A stretch of 64,000 nucleotides of DNA from Gammaproteobacteria bacterium (GTDB lineage Bacteria; Pseudomonadota; Gammaproteobacteria; JAJPIJ01): assembly GCA_021324815.1 (NCBI GenBank), contig JAJPIJ010000013.1:62001-126000 (forward strand). Reading direction: 5' to 3'. Position numbers and translations under genes: made by a program. Below, piece by piece: positions 60,778 to 64,000 of this stretch (within the stretch, counting starts at the first letter, position 1; every line of letters starts with the position of its first letter). Under the pieces are notes generated by a model. It did no database searches. It worked only from the letters and a program-made list of their open reading frames with translations, and was not told where the DNA came from.

Positions 60778-61970
60778 TGCAGTTTCTGGCGGTGGCGCTA
60801 TTTCTGGGAGTTGCAGGGCATGTGCATGCCGAGTACGGCATCAACTTCCCGGAGCCTGCCACGCCTTCCGCGCGGGACATCTACCAGATTCACATGCGCA
60901 CCATGACCATAGCCACCGTGCTTCTGATCATCGTGTTCGCGATCGTCTCATATTCGCTTTATGCGCACCGCAAAAGCCGCGGTTTCACGCCGGATCAGAA
61001 TTTCCACAGGGGCTGGTTTGGCCGCTGGTCCTGGGTGCTGGTGCCGCTGCTGGTCCTCGGCGTGGACATGACGATTGCCGGCTCCGCGGAGGAGGTATTG
61101 AAGCGCCTCTGGCTGGTGCCGAAGGACAAGGACATGATGGAGGTGAAGATCACCGGCCACCAGTGGTGGTGGGAGTATGAATACCTGGATCAGGGCGTCA
61201 GGGTCGAGAGCCGCTATGTGCCCCAGGAAAAGGCCGGCAGTCTTTACCTCCGCGACGTGGACAATCCACTCGTGCTGCCGATCAACACCAAGATTCGCTT
61301 CCTCAACACCTCCGCCGACGTCAACCACTCCTTCTGGGTGCCGCAACTTGGCTTCAAGAAGGACGCCATCGCGGGCTACATCACCGAAACCTGGGCGGTG
61401 ATCGACAAGGAGGGCACGTACCGCGGCCAGTGCGCGCAGTTGTGCGGAACATGGCATGCCCGCATGCCCATCGTGGTGCAGGCGGTCACTCCGGAGAAAT
61501 TCACCGCCTGGGTCGGGGCGCAGAAGACCAGGATGGCCGCGGCGGAGGCGGAGGCCGCCTCCGGCAAGGTTTGGAGCAAGGAGGATCTGCTGGAGAAGGG
61601 GCGTGACCTTTACAACAAGAATTGCTCGGCCTGCCATCAGCTCGACGGCAAGGGCCTGCCGCCCGCTTTCCCGCCGCTCATGGCGGGTGGCGGGTTTCCC
61701 GCCGGCGAGAACATGACCAAGCCACTCCAGGAACGCGGCTTCTTCAAGGACGGCAAGATCGTGGTCGGACCCGTGCCGAAGCATCTAGACATTGTGCTCA
61801 ACGGCATAGCCGGCACGCCGATGCAGCCCTGGAACCAGCTCAACGATCTTGAGATTGCCGCCATCGTCACCTACGAGAGAAATGCATTCAACAACAACAC
61901 CGGCGATGTGATTCAGCCCGCCGACGTTGCAAAGGCGCGTGGCGCAACAGCGCCAGCCAAGTCGGACTGA
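60747..61970 (+). CDS. coxB: Cytochrome c oxidase subunit II with fused C-terminal cytochrome c domain
   Basis: ITGHQWWWEYEY; CuA motif CAQLCGTWHARMPI; haem c CSACHQLDGKG. Confidence 0.95.
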   Translation: MHGGSQFKRLMQFLAVALFLGVAGHVHAEYGINFPEPATPSARDIYQIHMRTMTIATVLLIIVFAIVSYSLYAHRKSRGFTPDQNFHRGWFGRWSWVLVPLLVLGVDMTIAGSAEEVLKRLWLVPKDKDMMEVKITGHQWWWEYEYLDQGVRVESRYVPQEKAGSLYLRDVDNPLVLPINTKIRFLNTSADVNHSFWVPQLGFKKDAIAGYITETWAVIDKEGTYRGQCAQLCGTWHARMPIVVQAVTPEKFTAWVGAQKTRMAAAEAEAASGKVWSKEDLLEKGRDLYNKNCSACHQLDGKGLPPAFPPLMAGGGFPAGENMTKPLQERGFFKDGKIVVGPVPKHLDIVLNGIAGTPMQPWNQLNDLEIAAIVTYERNAFNNNTGDVIQPADVAKARGATAPAKSD

Positions 61971-61998
61971 ACTCACCTGCGACCAGGAGGATGAAAAG

Positions 61999-63615
61999 AT
62001 GAATCATGCAACAATCGCCCATGCGCACGAAGGCGGTCACCATGGCGTCCCGCATGGCTGGCGGCGCTGGCTGTTCAGCACCAATCACAAGGATATCGGC
62101 ACGATGTACCTCGTCGTGTCGCTCATCATGCTGTTCTTGGGCGGCGGCATGGCGATGCTCATCCGCGCGGAGCTGTTCATGCCCGGCATCCAGCTGCTGC
62201 AACCCGACGTCTACAACAACCTGGTCACCAATCATGCGTTGATCATGGTGTTCGGCGCGGTCATGCCGGCGGCGGCGGGCATGGCCAACTGGATGATCCC
62301 GCTGATGATCGGCGCACCCGACATGGCGCTGCCACGCATGAACAACATGAGCTTCTGGTTCCTGGTGGCGGCCGCCCTCATGCTGGTGATTTCGATGGTG
62401 GTGCCGTTCCTGCCGGGCGGCGGCACGCCGGTCAACACAGGCTGGACGCTGTATCCACCCCTCTCCGTGCAGGTGGGGATGTCGATGGATTTCCTCATCT
62501 TCACCGTCCACCTGCTCGGCATTTCCTCCATCCTGGCCTCCATCAACATCATCGTCACCATCCTGAACTGCCGGGCGCCCGGCATGGGCTTGATGGACAT
62601 GCCCATATTCTGCTGGTCGTGGCTGGTCACGGCGTTTCTTCTGATCGTGATCCTCCCGCCGTTCGCCGGCGCCGTGACCATGCTGCTCTTTGACCGCCAT
62701 TTCGGCACCAGTTTTTTCAACGCCGCGGGCGGCGGCGATCCGCAGCTGTTCCAGCACCTGTTCTGGTTCTTCGGGCATCCCGAGGTTTATGTGCTGCTGC
62801 TGCCCTCCATGGGAATCCTGGGGCACATCATCCCCACCTTCGCGCGCAAGCCCCTGTTTGGCTATCAATCCACCGTCGGCGCCATGCTGGCGGTGGGCAC
62901 CATCGGGCTGGCGGTATGGGCGCACCACCAATACACCACGGGGCTGTCGCTCGCCGCGGTCACCTACTTCATGATCGGCACCATCGTGATCTCGATTCCC
63001 GTCGGGCTTCTGGTGTTCAATTACATCGCCACGATGTGGCGCGGGGCGATGACGTTCGAGACACCGATGCTGTTCGCGATCGGCATCATCCTGATGTTCA
63101 GCTTCGGCGGCCTGACCGGCGTCATGCTGGCCACCATTCCCGGCGACATCCAGTATCACGACAGCTATTTCGTGGTCGCCCATTTCCACTATGCGCTGAT
63201 TCCCGGAGCGCTGCTCGGACTGTACGCAGGCGTGTTCTACTGGCTGCCGAAGTGGACCGGAAACATGTATGACGAGAGGCTCGGGAAGATTTTCTTCTGG
63301 ATGGTGATCATCGGCTTCAATCTCACCTTCTTCCCGCAGCATTTCCTGGGCCTGGCGGGCATGCCGCGCCGCATCATCGACTACAATCCGATGTTCACCG
63401 AATTCAACATGATTTCCAGCATCGGCTCGTTCATTTTCGGCGCGGCGCACCTGGTATTCCTGTACGTCATCGTGAAGACCGTCAGGGGCGGCGCCAGGGC
63501 GGGAGATCAGGTCTGGGAGGGCGCAAAAGGACTGGAGTGGACCCTGCCGTCGCCGCCGCCGTTCCACACCTTCACCACGCCGCCCCAAATCAAGCTGGCG
63601 CAATCAGAGGCGTGA
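61999..63615 (+). CDS. coxA: Cytochrome c oxidase subunit I
   Basis: LFSTNHKDIGTMYLV, FWFFGHPEVYVLLLPSMGILGHIIPTFARKPLFGY, VVAHFHYALIPGALLGLYAGVFYW. Confidence 0.96.
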   Translation: MNHATIAHAHEGGHHGVPHGWRRWLFSTNHKDIGTMYLVVSLIMLFLGGGMAMLIRAELFMPGIQLLQPDVYNNLVTNHALIMVFGAVMPAAAGMANWMIPLMIGAPDMALPRMNNMSFWFLVAAALMLVISMVVPFLPGGGTPVNTGWTLYPPLSVQVGMSMDFLIFTVHLLGISSILASINIIVTILNCRAPGMGLMDMPIFCWSWLVTAFLLIVILPPFAGAVTMLLFDRHFGTSFFNAAGGGDPQLFQHLFWFFGHPEVYVLLLPSMGILGHIIPTFARKPLFGYQSTVGAMLAVGTIGLAVWAHHQYTTGLSLAAVTYFMIGTIVISIPVGLLVFNYIATMWRGAMTFETPMLFAIGIILMFSFGGLTGVMLATIPGDIQYHDSYFVVAHFHYALIPGALLGLYAGVFYWLPKWTGNMYDERLGKIFFWMVIIGFNLTFFPQHFLGLAGMPRRIIDYNPMFTEFNMISSIGSFIFGAAHLVFLYVIVKTVRGGARAGDQVWEGAKGLEWTLPSPPPFHTFTTPPQIKLAQSEA

Positions 63616-63623
63616 CCCGGTCG

Positions 63624-64000
63624 ATGGAAAACGGAAATACAAGCGGCATGGATGGCGGGAAACGGAACCGCCGGGCCGCCCTCAGACTCGCCAGCGTTGT
63701 CGTCATCCTGTTCGGCCTCACCTTTGCCGCCGCGCCGCTTTATTCACTCTATTGCAAGGTGACCGGCGTGCGGCCGGCGGCGGGCGCCGTGGCAGAGGCG
63801 CCGACAATGGCGCAGCCCGACATCGCATCCGTGGATCGCGAGGTGACGGTCAGATTCGACACCAATGTCGCCGACGGCCTGCCATGGGAGTTCAAACCCT
63901 TGGTCGGGAGGCTGGAGGTGCATCCAGGCAGGGCGGTGGAGGTGCGCTTCGCTGTGCGCAATCTTGCGCACGAAACCATCGTCGGCCGGGCGATCCCCAA
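63624..64000 (+). CDS. ctaG: Cytochrome c oxidase assembly protein CtaG/Cox11 (truncated by window end)
   Basis: RLASVVVILFGLTFAAAPLYSLYCKVTGVRP...VTVRFDTNVADGLPWEFKPLVGRLEVHPG; open to the window end. Confidence 0.85.
   Translation, partial: MENGNTSGMDGGKRNRRAALRLASVVVILFGLTFAAAPLYSLYCKVTGVRPAAGAVAEAPTMAQPDIASVDREVTVRFDTNVADGLPWEFKPLVGRLEVHPGRAVEVRFAVRNLAHETIVGRAIP

Overview
GC-rich (apparently proteobacterial) chromosomal window, almost fully coding. No rRNA, tRNA, CRISPR array or transposase was recognised. Four blocks. (1) ~0.2-17 kb, minus strand: a Wsp-like chemosensory operon (RR, CheW, CheR-TPR, CheW, CHASE3-MCP, CheA-REC, CheB) that continues into a REC-GAF-HK-REC-REC kinase, a single-domain RR and an 1836-aa multi-PAS/GAF hybrid kinase. 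Both ends carry related copies of a MITE-like palindromic repeat. (2) ~17-28 kb: a NarX/NarL-type two-component pair, divergent malic enzyme and pyruvate phosphate dikinase, another hybrid kinase, and MarC. (3) ~28-56 kb: a stress/energy-survival gene set: dodecin, orphan GroEL, PolX, two phosphoribosyltransferases, HPF, class II RNR, Lon, Hsp20, PRPP synthetase, OsmC, an N-type (atpDCQ-BEFAG) ATPase operon, CapA, RtcB/archease, two NnrS and a GMC/subunit-3 dehydrogenase. (4) ~56.8-64 kb: a pqq cluster and an aa3-type cytochrome oxidase operon. Main discoveries: six FNR/ANR-type boxes (TTGAT-N4-ATCAA type) in front of genes of blocks 3 and 4, two of them with near-identical downstream -10 modules; a pqqA that appears truncated into the pqqB start; a pqqD broken by an apparent 1-nt frameshift; an N-ATPase lacking atpR, with Met at the usual helix-1 Glu/Gln position of subunit c; and the repeat pair bracketing the chemosensory operon. 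All calls come from reading sequence and motifs by eye. No database search was run.
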